Assembly: GCA_004282745.1 (NCBI GenBank) | Contig: SHMT01000038.1 | Span: forward strand, 1-36,121 | Direction: 5' to 3' | Length of the DNA stretch: 36,121 nt | Source of the DNA: Candidatus Scalindua sp. SCAELEC01 | GTDB lineage: Bacteria > Planctomycetota > Brocadiia > Brocadiales > Scalinduaceae | Shown here: positions 23,308 to 31,404 of the stretch, piece after piece | Layout: the number at the start of each line of letters is the position of its first letter | How positions within the stretch are numbered: position 1 is the first letter of the stretch | The notes under the pieces: model-generated | What the model was told of the DNA's origin: nothing | Seen by the model: the letters and a program-made list of their open reading frames with translations, nothing else | Database searches by the model: none | Translations under genes and position numbers: made by a program

Positions 23308-24585
23308 TCATATTGGCAGATCCAATTCTTCAAGAACTTCATCTTTATTTGCATTCCGGAGAAAAAAATAAAGAGTTGAGTCAATAATTTTAAGCTTTCT
23401 AGTACTTCTATCATAATCAAACAAGGGAGGAATGATATTTTTTTTTACCTGTGTAGCAACAATGTTGTGTAAGAAATAACTTATATCAGAAGCTCTAACA
23501 TCGTTAGGGCGGTGATGTATGCTTTTAATGCCTTCATGCAAAACAGGCCGTTTGATACCTTCCTGAATGCTGTCAAAATTAAGACTGAATAAGTGTTTAA
23601 TAAAGTAATAGGCAATATATAGTGGTACCTCGTTTGAGCTTTTCGCTCTTTGTTCAACAAATGTTTCTATACTTCTAATGTGCCTTCCAGAGTAATCATC
23701 TAACTTTTTGGTCTTAGCTACATCCAGGTGCTCCTCAGTAATATGCACTTCTTTTATTTGAGTTTCGGTTACATTTCCCGCTAAACAGGACTCTTTGCAT
23801 AATTCCTGGAAAACTCCGATGCTATCAAATGAGTTTAAAATTATGTCATCAATTATTTGGATTAATGAGACTTTTAATAAATTCTCTCCAATTTCAGCGA
23901 CTTTCCTGAAATTGACTTTTGTCCATGGCTCCACCGGTATTTCAATAAGGCGGTCCTGAAGATCGCCATTATACTGAGCAAGTCGATTCTTTTCTCTCCA
24001 TATCCCAAGAACAATGAATAGGATGTTGGCATCCTCAAAAACCCTGAGATGAAATGCAAGTTCTTTCTGGATGTCTTCGTCTAAGTAGTGGAAATTTTCC
24101 AAAATAATTCGTTTGTTAAAAGTAATAGCCTTTAATATTTCGGAAACATCTTGAGGGAGAGCAAGGTTGTATTCTATCGATGTATATTTTGTTTCATTTT
24201 CTTTTTCGCATTTTCCTTCACCCTCAGTACCAGCTTCACCGCTGCCGAAAATAGGTATTTTGACCTTCACTTTTAATAATGCTTTTGCGGAAGTTTCAAC
24301 GGAGCTTCTTTCCGTACGTTCTTCTTCGAACTCGACATCCAATTGTCTTAGGATTGATTTATAGATATCGATTGAAGTTGTTTGAGGAGCGCAATTGACC
24401 CTAACAAATTGATCTTCTTGAAGGTGTTTGTTTGTTAATGCAGTTTTGCCCTGTTTGGATGCGCCAAAAATTATTATGTGCTTATTTAGCTCTAGGCCTT
24501 TAACAAATTCTGTATCAACCTCTTCTCGCTCAATATATGAAGCAACTTGTTTATTTGAGACACCGAAGACTTCTGAAGTTTTCAT
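23308..24585 (-). CDS. P-loop ATPase (AAA/ORC- or STAND-like), unknown role
   Basis: The start is set at the ATG at 24585, preceded by AAAGGAAAA; a codon 18 bp upstream lacks a site. The 425-residue protein begins MKTSEVFGVSNKQVASYIER, followed by Walker A GASKQGKT (41-48) and a Walker B-like RIILENFHYLDE near 165, with acidic ENF/DE. FIVLGIWREKNRL near 195 may hold sensor or arginine-finger elements. The C-terminal ~200 residues are helical, then a possible winged-helix end. Such ATPases often act as regulated switches in mobile or defence-linked loci. The 91-residue gene upstream (59 bp away) may be co-transcribed. Its exact function cannot be read from sequence. Confidence 0.75.
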   Translation of the reverse strand: MKTSEVFGVSNKQVASYIEREEVDTEFVKGLELNKHIIIFGASKQGKTALTNKHLQEDQFVRVNCAPQTTSIDIYKSILRQLDVEFEEERTERSSVETSAKALLKVKVKIPIFGSGEAGTEGEGKCEKENETKYTSIEYNLALPQDVSEILKAITFNKRIILENFHYLDEDIQKELAFHLRVFEDANILFIVLGIWREKNRLAQYNGDLQDRLIEIPVEPWTKVNFRKVAEIGENLLKVSLIQIIDDIILNSFDSIGVFQELCKESCLAGNVTETQIKEVHITEEHLDVAKTKKLDDYSGRHIRSIETFVEQRAKSSNEVPLYIAYYFIKHLFSLNFDSIQEGIKRPVLHEGIKSIHHRPNDVRASDISYFLHNIVATQVKKNIIPPLFDYDRSTRKLKIIDSTLYFFLRNANKDEVLEELDLPI

Positions 24586-24643
24586 AAGTTTTCCTTTTGC
24601 CATAACATTGAAATAAACTGTAACAACGGTAACCTCAAAATCT

Positions 24644-24919
24644 TTAATTTTGCCAGCTATCTACTACTAAAACACTTTCAGAAAACCAAGACCCATTTTC
24701 ATTATCATAAACATGCACCTTGATCCTGCGTTCAGTCATACCAGAACGTGTGATAGGGTTTTTACGTCTTTCCGGTCTTTCCATTCTGATCCATAGCTTG
24801 TCACCACAAAAAAAATTGATATTTTGTGTGAGTGCTTCTTTGTGTAGATCTTCCTTACTTCTAAATATTTCAACGAGCTTGTTGACTATGTGCTGTTCAT
24901 CCTTTGAGCAATGTATCAC
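24644..24919 (-). CDS. Small protein, possibly 5'-truncated by repeat P1
   Basis: The 91-residue reading begins at a GTG (24919) without a ribosome-binding site. Upstream, the frame stays open for 15 codons into P1 copy D and has no ATG. Coding character is reasonable: IVNKLVEIFRSKEDLHKEAL is a helix, WIRMERPERRKNP is basic, and IKVHVYDNENGSWFSESVLV is beta-like. The product may be the remainder of a longer protein whose 5' end was cut by the repeat. It precedes the ATPase gene in the same direction. Family unknown. Confidence 0.45.
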   Translation of the reverse strand: MIHCSKDEQHIVNKLVEIFRSKEDLHKEALTQNINFFCGDKLWIRMERPERRKNPITRSGMTERRIKVHVYDNENGSWFSESVLVVDSWQN

Positions 24920-24943
24920 ACAGGCGTTTGAATCGAGCGTATC

Positions 24944-25092
24944 TAGTACGTGAACGAAAACTCAGTGTTTGAACCAAAACTGCCCAGGTACAAGGCGCGT
25001 AATAATTACGTATCTGGAGCGTACTCAAGTACGTGAGAATTACGTAATTATTGCAGCAACGCCGTAGATGGGTAGTTTTCGTTCAAACACTA
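24944..25092 (+). repeat. Palindromic repeat P1, copy D (long form)
   Basis: This 149-bp copy has arms TAGTACGTGAACGAAAAC and GTTTTCGTTCAAACACTA, a doubled left motif (CAGTGTTTGAACCAAAAC), the core GGTACAAGGCGCGTAATAAT and an inner stem TAATAATTACGTA against TACGTAATTATTG. Its right end is 1 bp before the stop codon of the receiver gene. Confidence 0.88.
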
Positions 25093-25093
25093 T

Positions 25094-25459
25094 CTATCCT
25101 AAATATCTACCCAACAATGTTATGGTATCGTTGTCATGGAGCTTCTCTTTCCCATATCCCATAACGGCCCCATTTTCGATCGCTAAATCCATCTGATCCT
25201 TGTAATTGGTAACCATCATTAATGGTATGTTCTTATTGCCCTCTTTTTTTATCTCCTTAATGAGCTCTAATCCGCTATGGCCGTCAAAGGCACCTATCCG
25301 GTTAATGATGACCAGATCATACTTCTGTTTTTCGAGAAAACCTTTTGCCTCTTCGATCAATTTTGCCCGTGTCACCTTTGCAGAAAAATTATTTTCAATC
25401 AGTGAGGTTATTTGAGGGTGATCCTTGTCACAATGCCCAACTATTAAGACCTCTTTCAT
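25094..25459 (-). CDS. Receiver-only protein with Asp-to-Asn phospho-site
   Basis: The 121-residue protein is a single CheY-like receiver domain: LIVGHCDKDH with Asp11/Asp13, DLVIINRIGAFDGHSGLELI with Asn53 where the phospho-acceptor Asp is expected, MMVTNYKD with the conserved Thr, and a late Lys in GYGKEKL. Because Asn cannot be phosphorylated, it may be a pseudo-receiver that binds partners constitutively or responds to another signal. AAAGGAATTC precedes the ATG and a TATAAT box lies upstream at about 25500. It is a single gene with P1 copy D at its 3' end. Confidence 0.8.
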   Translation of the reverse strand: MKEVLIVGHCDKDHPQITSLIENNFSAKVTRAKLIEEAKGFLEKQKYDLVIINRIGAFDGHSGLELIKEIKKEGNKNIPLMMVTNYKDQMDLAIENGAVMGYGKEKLHDNDTITLLGRYLG

Positions 25460-25689
25460 CGTAGAATTCCTTTCTCAATAAAATCGTCGAAAATTCCATT
25501 ATAATGGATGTAACGTTTCCATTAAAGCTTAATCTGTAATTGAAGAGAATACACATAAATGCTTAATATTACCCAACCTTGCCGAGCCAGATTGTCTATT
25601 GAAAATCTACGGTTTTCAAACTTTCCCTGAAGAATAAAGCTGCTTGTTTTTTGCTCAACAGGGTTTCATATAAACTCGTTGAAAAAAAC

Positions 25690-25728
25690 TTGACAAAAAA
25701 TCTTTGAAGTGTACATTAAGAGTGTACA
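25690..25728 (+). promoter_or_regulatory. Promoter and operator of the Phd/PIN toxin-antitoxin pair
   Basis: TTGACA (25690-25695) and TACATT (25712-25717) are spaced by 16 bp. Two TGTACA hexamers, each palindromic, lie at 25710-25715 and 25723-25728 with centres 13 bp apart. They overlap the -10 box and transcript start, as expected for autorepression by the antitoxin. Confidence 0.65.
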
Positions 25729-25745
25729 CGAAAGGGGGTTGTTTT

Positions 25746-25997
25746 ATGGAGGCATCTATCGTAGATTTGAGACGAAAAATGAGTGAAGTGATAAAGGCTC
25801 TGGATCGAAATGAATCGGTAACTATTCTTTACCGGGGGAAAAAGAAGGGGGTCCTCGTTCCAATAAAGAAAAGATCCAATAAAGAAAAACCAATCAAAGA
25901 ACATCCTGCATATGGTATTTGGAAAAACCGTGATGATATGAAAAATGTTGGTGAGTATGTAAGGAAGTTACGAAAAGGAAGGATTGATGATCTTTGA
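25746..25997 (+). CDS. Phd/YefM-like antitoxin
   Basis: The 83-residue protein begins MEASIVDLRRKMSEVIKALD and continues NESVTILYRGKKKGVLVPI, the alpha/beta DNA-binding fold of Phd/YefM antitoxins. The charged C-terminal part (HPAYGIWKNRDDMKNV) should wrap the toxin. The start ATG is preceded by AAAGGGGG; an in-frame ATG at 25704 lies inside the promoter and is unlikely. The PIN-toxin gene begins inside its last codons. Confidence 0.85.
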   Translation: MEASIVDLRRKMSEVIKALDRNESVTILYRGKKKGVLVPIKKRSNKEKPIKEHPAYGIWKNRDDMKNVGEYVRKLRKGRIDDL

Positions 25998-26364
25998 TAC
26001 AGACATATTGATATGGTTTCTGAGAGGTAATGAGAAAGCTGCTCATGTAATCGAAAATGAAGATTTAAGAAAGATTTCAACAATAACCTATCTAGAATTG
26101 TTTCAAGGGGTAAAAAACAAACAAGAGAGTAAACAGATACGTCACTTCGTATCTGACTATTCATTTGAAGTAATACCTCTAAGTGAAAATATTGGCCATA
26201 GAGCAATTATATATATGGAACAATATGGCCTTAAGGTCGATATATGTTTATCTGATGTCTTAATTGCTGCATCGACAGTAGAGACCAATGAGATATTATA
26301 TACAGGAAATACAAAGCATTATAGAATTATACCAGATTTAGAAATCAAACAGTTTCGTGTGTAA
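25987..26364 (+). CDS. PIN-domain (VapC-like) RNase toxin
   Basis: The 125-residue protein has a PIN-domain arrangement: MIFDTDILIWFLRG with Asp4, TYLELFQG with Glu37, LSDVLIAAS with Asp90, and NTKHYR at the fourth site. These acidic residues bind Mg2+ for RNA cleavage. It overlaps the antitoxin gene by 11 bp, giving coupled translation. The C-terminus has normal family length, yet the TAA stop (26362-26364) is the first codon-sized piece of P2 copy 3, so the original end may have been altered. Confidence 0.87.
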   Translation: MIFDTDILIWFLRGNEKAAHVIENEDLRKISTITYLELFQGVKNKQESKQIRHFVSDYSFEVIPLSENIGHRAIIYMEQYGLKVDICLSDVLIAASTVETNEILYTGNTKHYRIIPDLEIKQFRV

Positions 26365-26548
26365 GGGTGCAGGAAAGAATAACTTGTTGTTTTATCGCGC
26401 TCAGTTTTATGTCAGATTTGGTCGATCTGACCGAGCAGGACCGCAGGTGTAGCCTAAGCTACAGCGAGGATGCTGCGAGTGAAGAGCGGCCGAAGGTGAC
26501 CTGAAAATGAGATGCGAGAACAACAAGTTATTCTTTCCTGGGCCCTAA
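26362..26548 (+). mobile_element. MITE-like element P2, copy 3
   Basis: This 187-bp copy has TAAGGGTGCAGGAAAG at the left and CTTTCCTGGGCCCTAA at the right, 26 of 28 terminal bases pairing between ends, plus the inner AACTTGTTGTT motif and hairpins. It is almost identical to copy 2 and unaccompanied by repeat R. It begins exactly at the toxin's stop codon. Confidence 0.9.
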
Positions 26549-26566
26549 GCACATCTAGGCCGAACT

Positions 26567-26636
26567 CAGTTTCCATCCTCCCGTCCGAATGTCAGGGTTT
26601 TCCTCCCGTATTGGTACGGGCTGGGATAGAAACTGG
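26567..26636. promoter_or_regulatory. Imperfect long hairpin upstream of glnS
   Basis: CAGTTTCCATCCTCCCGT pairs imperfectly with ACGGGCTGGGATAGAAACTG, and inside it CCCGTATTGGTACGGG forms a second hairpin. It lies about 50 bp before the predicted glnS promoter, so it is more likely the end of an upstream transcript or a remnant than a glnS leader. No T-tract is seen. Confidence 0.45.
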
Positions 26637-26684
26637 TGCATGCAAAGCTCTATCATTCATGTGGTAACAAGATGGTGAGAATTA

Positions 26685-26712
26685 TTGACAGAATTGTCGA
26701 TGCGGTTATAAG
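26685..26712 (+). promoter_or_regulatory. Predicted sigma-70 promoter of glnS
   Basis: TTGACA at 26685-26690 and TATAAG at 26707-26712, 16 bp apart, lie about 50 bp upstream of the glnS start codon. Confidence 0.6.
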
Positions 26713-26763
26713 AACGATATTGTAGTTGCCCAATTCGTTGGGTTACGTATAAAGGAGTAATAA

Positions 26764-28488
26764 ATGAAATCTGAAAACAACAAACAGGAAAGTGACAGTG
26801 AAAATGGTAAAGGTCCCTCTGTGGACTTTATCAGGGCAATGGTTGCTGACGATATAAAAACAGACAGATGGGGGGGTAAGGTAATCACGAGGTTTCCTCC
26901 GGAACCGAATGGCTATTTACATATTGGGCATGGGAAGGCAATCTGTCTCAGTTTTGGGATTGCAGCGGAAAACAGGGGTGGTCGTTGCCATCTGAGGTAT
27001 GATGACACCAACCCTGTCAAAGAGGAAGAGAGGTATGCGGATTCCATTCAGGAGGATATCCGTTGGTTGGGTTGGGATTGGGGTGAAAGTCTCTTTTACG
27101 CTTCCGACTATTTTGAGAAGATGTACGAATATGCAGTAATTTTGGTGAAAAAGGGTCTTGCATATGTGTGTGATTTAACGTTTGAGGAGTTCAGTGAGTA
27201 CCGCGGTACATTGACGACACCTGGCAAGGAGAGTCCTTCCCGCACCCGGAGTGTTGAGGAGAACCTGGATCTCTTTCGGAGAATGAGGGAGGGTGAATTT
27301 GAAGATGGGTCGCATGTTCTGCGGGCAAAGATTGATATGAAATCACCCAATCTCAACATGCGTGACCCCGTTATGTACCGCATTATTCATGCTGACCATT
27401 TCCGAACAGGCAGTAAATGGTGTATATATCCGACCTATGATTGGGCCCATGGTCTGGAGGACTCTATCGAGGGTGTTACCCATTCAATCTGTACGTTGGA
27501 ATTTGAGAACCACCGACCATTATATGACTGGTATCTTGATAAACTTGCAATTCATCATCCCCAACAGATCGAATTTGCCCGTCTGGAACTTACCTATACG
27601 GTTATGAGTAAGCGAAAACTGTTGCAACTGGTAGAGGATGGCCACGTAAATGGATGGGATGATCCTCGCATGTCAACTATTTGCGGTATGCGGAGACGTG
27701 GATATAGCCCGGGATCCATTCGCACATTCTGTAGACGTATTGGTGTGAACAAATTTAATAGTACGATTGATATTGCGTTGCTTGAGCACTGTTTACGGGA
27801 AGACCTCAACAAGTCATCTCGTCGTGTGATGGCGGTGTTAAGGCCATTAAAAGTTGTTATCGACAACTTTCCTGAGAGTGAGGTTGAGTGGATGGATGCC
27901 GTTAACAATCCCGGTGACCCAGATGCAGGTACGAGGAAGGTCCCATTCTCAAAGGTGCTCTACATAGAGCAAGATGACTTCATGGAAGATCCTCCCCGGA
28001 AGTTCTTTCGCCTCTCCCCTGGGAGGGAGGTTAGATTGCGTTATGCATATTTTATTACCTGTACGGAAGTTGTTAAGGATGAGCATGGACAGATTGTCGA
28101 ACTCCATTGCACCTATGATCCGGCTACTCATGGTGGTAATGCCCCTGACGGACGTAAGGTCAAGTCAACACTGCACTGGGTTTCAGCAGATCAAGCAAAG
28201 AGCGCCGAGATCAGGTTGTATGAGCACCTTTTTACCCAGGAACGACCGGAAGATGTCGCAGATGGGAGCGATTACACCTCAAACCTGAATCCGAATTCGT
28301 TGAAAGTCCTTACCGGCTGCATGGTAGAGCCGAGTTTGGGAAAAGCAGAGCCGGGGGATAGATTTCAATTTGAAAGACTTGGCTATTTTTGTGTGGATCC
28401 AGACGGAAAAGATGAGAAACTTGTCTTTAATCGAACGGTAACGCTCCGTGATACCTGGGCAAAGGTACAAAAGAGTCAGACAAGATAG
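26764..28488 (+). CDS. glnS: Glutaminyl-tRNA synthetase
   Basis: The 574-residue class I synthetase attaches glutamine to tRNA-Gln in the cytoplasm. The signature motifs are HIGH at 53-56 ([13 protein letters not shown]) and the KMSKS-equivalent VMSKRK at 280-285. [14 protein letters not shown] and [11 protein letters not shown] are typical of GlnRS rather than GluRS, and a C-terminal beta-barrel anticodon-binding region follows from about residue 350. Length is close to the usual ~550. The start is fixed by AAAGGAG 8 bp upstream. A fragment of repeat P1 lies just after the stop, and the phosphatase gene converges on it from the other side. Confidence 0.97.
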   Translation: MKSENNKQESDSENGKGPSVDFIRAMVADDIKTDRWGGKVITRFPPEPNGYLHIGHGKAICLSFGIAAENRGGRCHLRYDDTNPVKEEERYADSIQEDIRWLGWDWGESLFYASDYFEKMYEYAVILVKKGLAYVCDLTFEEFSEYRGTLTTPGKESPSRTRSVEENLDLFRRMREGEFEDGSHVLRAKIDMKSPNLNMRDPVMYRIIHADHFRTGSKWCIYPTYDWAHGLEDSIEGVTHSICTLEFENHRPLYDWYLDKLAIHHPQQIEFARLELTYTVMSKRKLLQLVEDGHVNGWDDPRMSTICGMRRRGYSPGSIRTFCRRIGVNKFNSTIDIALLEHCLREDLNKSSRRVMAVLRPLKVVIDNFPESEVEWMDAVNNPGDPDAGTRKVPFSKVLYIEQDDFMEDPPRKFFRLSPGREVRLRYAYFITCTEVVKDEHGQIVELHCTYDPATHGGNAPDGRKVKSTLHWVSADQAKSAEIRLYEHLFTQERPEDVADGSDYTSNLNPNSLKVLTGCMVEPSLGKAEPGDRFQFERLGYFCVDPDGKDEKLVFNRTVTLRDTWAKVQKSQTR

Positions 28489-28490
28489 AG

Positions 28491-28509
28491 GTTTTTCGTT
28501 CAAACACTA
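28491..28509 (+). repeat. End fragment of palindromic repeat P1 (copy G)
   Basis: GTTTTTCGTTCAAACACTA is the right terminus of P1 without core or left arm. It fills the 18 bp between the glnS stop and the convergent phosphatase stop. Confidence 0.7.
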
Positions 28510-29520
28510 ATTTGGTTCGATGATAATAAACGTTGTATCATCACTAAAATTCAATACACTATTTAAGTATTGAAGGAAAGCCTCTTTTATGTCTGGATAT
28601 TTATCAAAATAGCCGAGAATGAATGCGCCATATCCATCATCAGCTATTGTGCTGTTTGTGTAATGATCTCTCATTTTTCTCATATTGACATTATTACAAA
28701 ATTGGTCAAAAATGGGATCGAGCATGGACAGAATGCTCCGTTCTTTTAGGTGGTTCTCGATAAAAAATTCAAGATGGGTGATAAATGTTTCACTTATTTT
28801 ATTTGGATATTCAATGTGCGACACTAATTTGTCTGAAGCATCTTGCAGATTTTCAATGATTAACGCCTCCCTGATCTCATCGTCAATGGTGAGGTCGGTT
28901 AAACCGTCAGTTGTCATCACAATCCTCTTTACCTCTAAAAGTGATATCCGTTCAAATTGGAAAACTTTGTCATGCTTAGAATTGTGATCTCCGATCCAAT
29001 GAGACGGCATGTAGCTGTTGGTGAGTGAAAGGATCTTCCTTTCTATCTCATTTTGTGGTGCTCTTCCGTGGTAGGTAAACTGGGGCCTGGCCATATCGTT
29101 GGTGATCTGCTCAAAGTAGAGGTTCTTGTACAGGAGGTAAACTCGGCTATCACCAATATGTGCAAGGTGAAGAGCGTTATCCCTTACGATGCAGATATCA
29201 ATAGTCGTCCCTGAGCGTCCCTTCAAAGCGGTAACTTCTCTGTCCGCTTCTTTCAACAGTTTCTTTAGAGTCGTACTCATGTTATCATTATCCAGGCGAC
29301 AGGCTCTCTTTTCCTCTAGAGAGTTGGAAATAGTATTTATGGCTGTATCGCTGGCTTTTTTACCATTCCAGCCACTCATCCCATCAGCAACCATGAAAAT
29401 GCCGTCCTTTTCTCTTACGAGAAAAGAGTCCTCATTCTCCAGTTTGCCCTTACCAATTATTGATTTGTGTATAGTTTTCACTGTATGGGTACGATTTTCT
29501 AAATTGGTATTTTGACACAA
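28507..29520 (-). CDS. PP2C-family protein serine/threonine phosphatase
   Basis: The protein has up to 337 residues and carries the PP2C metal-site motifs in order: GKGKLENEDSF, GIFMVADGMSGWNG, GRSGTTI, LHLAHIGDSRVYL, MTTDGLTDL and, near the C-terminus, SDDTTFI. These bind Mn2+/Mg2+ for removing phosphate from Ser/Thr. A longer helical stretch lies between the last two motifs than in minimal PP2C. There is no membrane helix, so it is cytoplasmic. The first possible start is TTG at 29520 without a clear ribosome-binding site, and a GTG 13 codons in is an alternative. No kinase gene lies next to it. Confidence 0.88.
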   Translation of the reverse strand: MCQNTNLENRTHTVKTIHKSIIGKGKLENEDSFLVREKDGIFMVADGMSGWNGKKASDTAINTISNSLEEKRACRLDNDNMSTTLKKLLKEADREVTALKGRSGTTIDICIVRDNALHLAHIGDSRVYLLYKNLYFEQITNDMARPQFTYHGRAPQNEIERKILSLTNSYMPSHWIGDHNSKHDKVFQFERISLLEVKRIVMTTDGLTDLTIDDEIREALIIENLQDASDKLVSHIEYPNKISETFITHLEFFIENHLKERSILSMLDPIFDQFCNNVNMRKMRDHYTNSTIADDGYGAFILGYFDKYPDIKEAFLQYLNSVLNFSDDTTFIIIEPN

Positions 29521-29627
29521 TTTGCGGGTAAAAATTAAGCCGAGTCTTTAAACCTGCGTAATCAACCGCCTGTTTCTTGAAATGCCCTTTTACTTGTTGC
29601 TCTTCCCTATCTTCCCGTTATCGGAAC

Positions 29628-30191
29628 CTACTGATAATCATCGGTTATACTAGTACACTGAGAGGTTACTCGATGAGCATACGGGCAAACCGGTGGAGCA
29701 TCTTGAGGTTGCAGCCAGGAATGTCTGTGGACCTTACACTGAAAGAGCTCTATTTTGTTCTTTTTCAGCAGATTAGGCCAGGATTTGAAGAGTGGTGAGA
29801 TGGCATCACTGATAGAAGCAAATGCAATCTGTGTATTCAGTAAACCATCCGCCCGTTGCAATCTTTTCGCTCCTTCAAGAATGCCCTGCATCATGTGACG
29901 ACCCGGGTTCTTGGTTTCTGTTTCAGTTCCTTTTGTGGCATAATCGATAAGTAACTGTGATAATTCTGGAACATGATTTAGTTGTCTATCACAGATATTT
30001 TCGTATACCTCCTCATATACTGATAAAATAGATTTCACGTACGTGTAGGTCGATTTTCCGATTGTTATCTTCTCGGCGCTATGTGAGTGATCATCTTCTT
30101 CGTGATGAGCATGGATAACGGTATTCAACCAACAACAACAAAACAGCAAAAAGCATATAGCAGTTTTGGGGACAAGACTCCTTCTCCTCAT
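29628..30191 (-). CDS. Exported His-rich protein, DUF3347-like
   Basis: The 187-residue product has a signal peptide (residues 1 to about 28, ending VIHA), then a His/acidic stretch HHEEDDHSHS suited to metal binding. The following helical domain (YVKSILSVYEEVYENI ... SDAISPLFKSW) and the tail QCKVHRHSWLQPQDAPPVC resemble the DUF3347 type found with heavy-metal efflux and copper proteins, as remembered. It should be periplasmic. AAAGGAGG before the ATG sets the start, 13 bp after the barrel-protein stop, so the two genes form an operon with a likely metal-related role. Confidence 0.65.
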   Translation of the reverse strand: MRRRSLVPKTAICFLLFCCCWLNTVIHAHHEEDDHSHSAEKITIGKSTYTYVKSILSVYEEVYENICDRQLNHVPELSQLLIDYATKGTETETKNPGRHMMQGILEGAKRLQRADGLLNTQIAFASISDAISPLFKSWPNLLKKNKIELFQCKVHRHSWLQPQDAPPVCPYAHRVTSQCTSITDDYQ

Positions 30192-30204
30192 AAATCCTCC
30201 TTTT

Positions 30205-31380
30205 TTAAAAAGAAACGGTGAATGTTAAAATCGCTCTGTAATTTTCAAGACCTTCTGAGCCCTGTTGCAAAGATTCATTGTTTAGGCTCTGCCAAACAGG
30301 AAACTTGATGAGAGTGCCGACACTTATATGTTGACCTAGTGACATCCTGAAACCAGGAGATAGGTAAAGAATGGTACCTCCACTCTCGTGGTCTGTTTTA
30401 TTGTCTTCAGCCCGGTCTTTTGTCAGATGCAATCCATTTGCCTCTGTGATAATATCCACTCTTGAGAGAAAGCGGTCCCGGTTTTCATAAACCACGAATC
30501 CACCGGCCACATTAAAACGTATCTCATTACCAGCCTTCTTATCTTTGTATTTGAGAAACGTTTTGATTGAGGTGTCAGCAGTTAATGTGAAATATGGTAA
30601 TAACCGTTGTGAGGCGGAGAAACCGAGAGAAAATGATGGGGCTCCAAACCCTGGCTGTAATCCAATATCAAATCTGTTACCTAAATCATCGTTATTTGAT
30701 GTCGTCCCTATGGGCAGGGAGCCACTACCGGTGAACGACATTTTCAGGTCATCCGTAGTGTAAGGGGCGCCGTCAGAGTCATCCGGGCCGTTACGATAAA
30801 GACCTCGAATACCATCTCTTTCACCAAGCTTAAATCCGTATTGGGCCACAAATTCAAGATCTCCAAATCCGCTGGATTTCCCCAGGCTATCTTGCTCCTT
30901 AATGGCTACCGGTATCGTTATGTAAAGTGACAATGCGTCGGTAAGGCCTAAGCCAGCAAGCGTATTGAAAAAAGCAAAAGTGTCAATATTTTCAGGCTCT
31001 GCATTATTTCTCTCTCTAAAAGAAACATACTCTATCCTTTCATATAACAGGAATTTTCCCTTGCCCAAAGTCATGGGAGAAGCTGTTTCAACGGGAGATC
31101 CCGGACCAAATGCGGTAGAGATCCCACCATGATGGGCGTAGGTGGGCAGACAGATGATGGCGAGAGAAGAAGAGAAGAGGAGTATCGCTATGAGAATATT
31201 GCGGATACTAAAACCGATCCGGTTTTTGGTTTTACCCGTCTGAACGGTTGACAGTCCGGGTTGGCTGGAAACCAAATCTTGGTTGGCGTTATCCGCGAAC
31301 AAATGACGCCGAGGACGATGCCTGCTCAATTTTATACCGGATTCTAGCTGAAAATCATTATCAGATGAATATGTGTACAT
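30205..31380 (-). CDS. Outer-membrane beta-barrel protein with repeat-derived N-terminal extension
   Basis: A conventional signal peptide lies at about residues 57-83 (SIRNILIAILLFSSSLAIIC ... YAHHGG). The rest is beta-barrel-like, with alternating strands such as YERIEYVSFRER, FGDLEFVAQYGFKLGE, FSLGFSASQRLLPYFTL and a final ILTFTVSF ending in Phe, typical of outer-membrane proteins. It resembles transporter-type porins of metal or aromatic pathways. No Met, Val (GTG) or TTG start lies between residues 2 and 57, so the reading from ATG 31380 includes about 55 residues encoded mainly by repeat P3. The native start may have been displaced. The His-rich exported protein follows by 13 bp. Confidence 0.72.
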   Translation of the reverse strand: MYTYSSDNDFQLESGIKLSRHRPRRHLFADNANQDLVSSQPGLSTVQTGKTKNRIGFSIRNILIAILLFSSSLAIICLPTYAHHGGISTAFGPGSPVETASPMTLGKGKFLLYERIEYVSFRERNNAEPENIDTFAFFNTLAGLGLTDALSLYITIPVAIKEQDSLGKSSGFGDLEFVAQYGFKLGERDGIRGLYRNGPDDSDGAPYTTDDLKMSFTGSGSLPIGTTSNNDDLGNRFDIGLQPGFGAPSFSLGFSASQRLLPYFTLTADTSIKTFLKYKDKKAGNEIRFNVAGGFVVYENRDRFLSRVDIITEANGLHLTKDRAEDNKTDHESGGTILYLSPGFRMSLGQHISVGTLIKFPVWQSLNNESLQQGSEGLENYRAILTFTVSF

Positions 31381-31383
31381 CAA
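31285..31383 (-). repeat. Repeat family P3, copy 1 (inside the barrel gene's 5' end)
   Basis: Read on the minus strand: ATTCATCTGATAATGATTTT, then AATCCGGTATAAAATTGAGC, then CGTCCTCGGCGTCATTTGTT and GGATAACGCC. It aligns along its length (~75% by eye) with the copy at 31650-31762. Confidence 0.6.
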
Positions 31384-31404
31384 TACTATACCAACTTTCC
31401 TATC

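Noticed and set aside
25829-26206. 125-codon minus-strand frame over the toxin-antitoxin pair
   Set aside because: Opposite two overlapping genes with clear family motifs.
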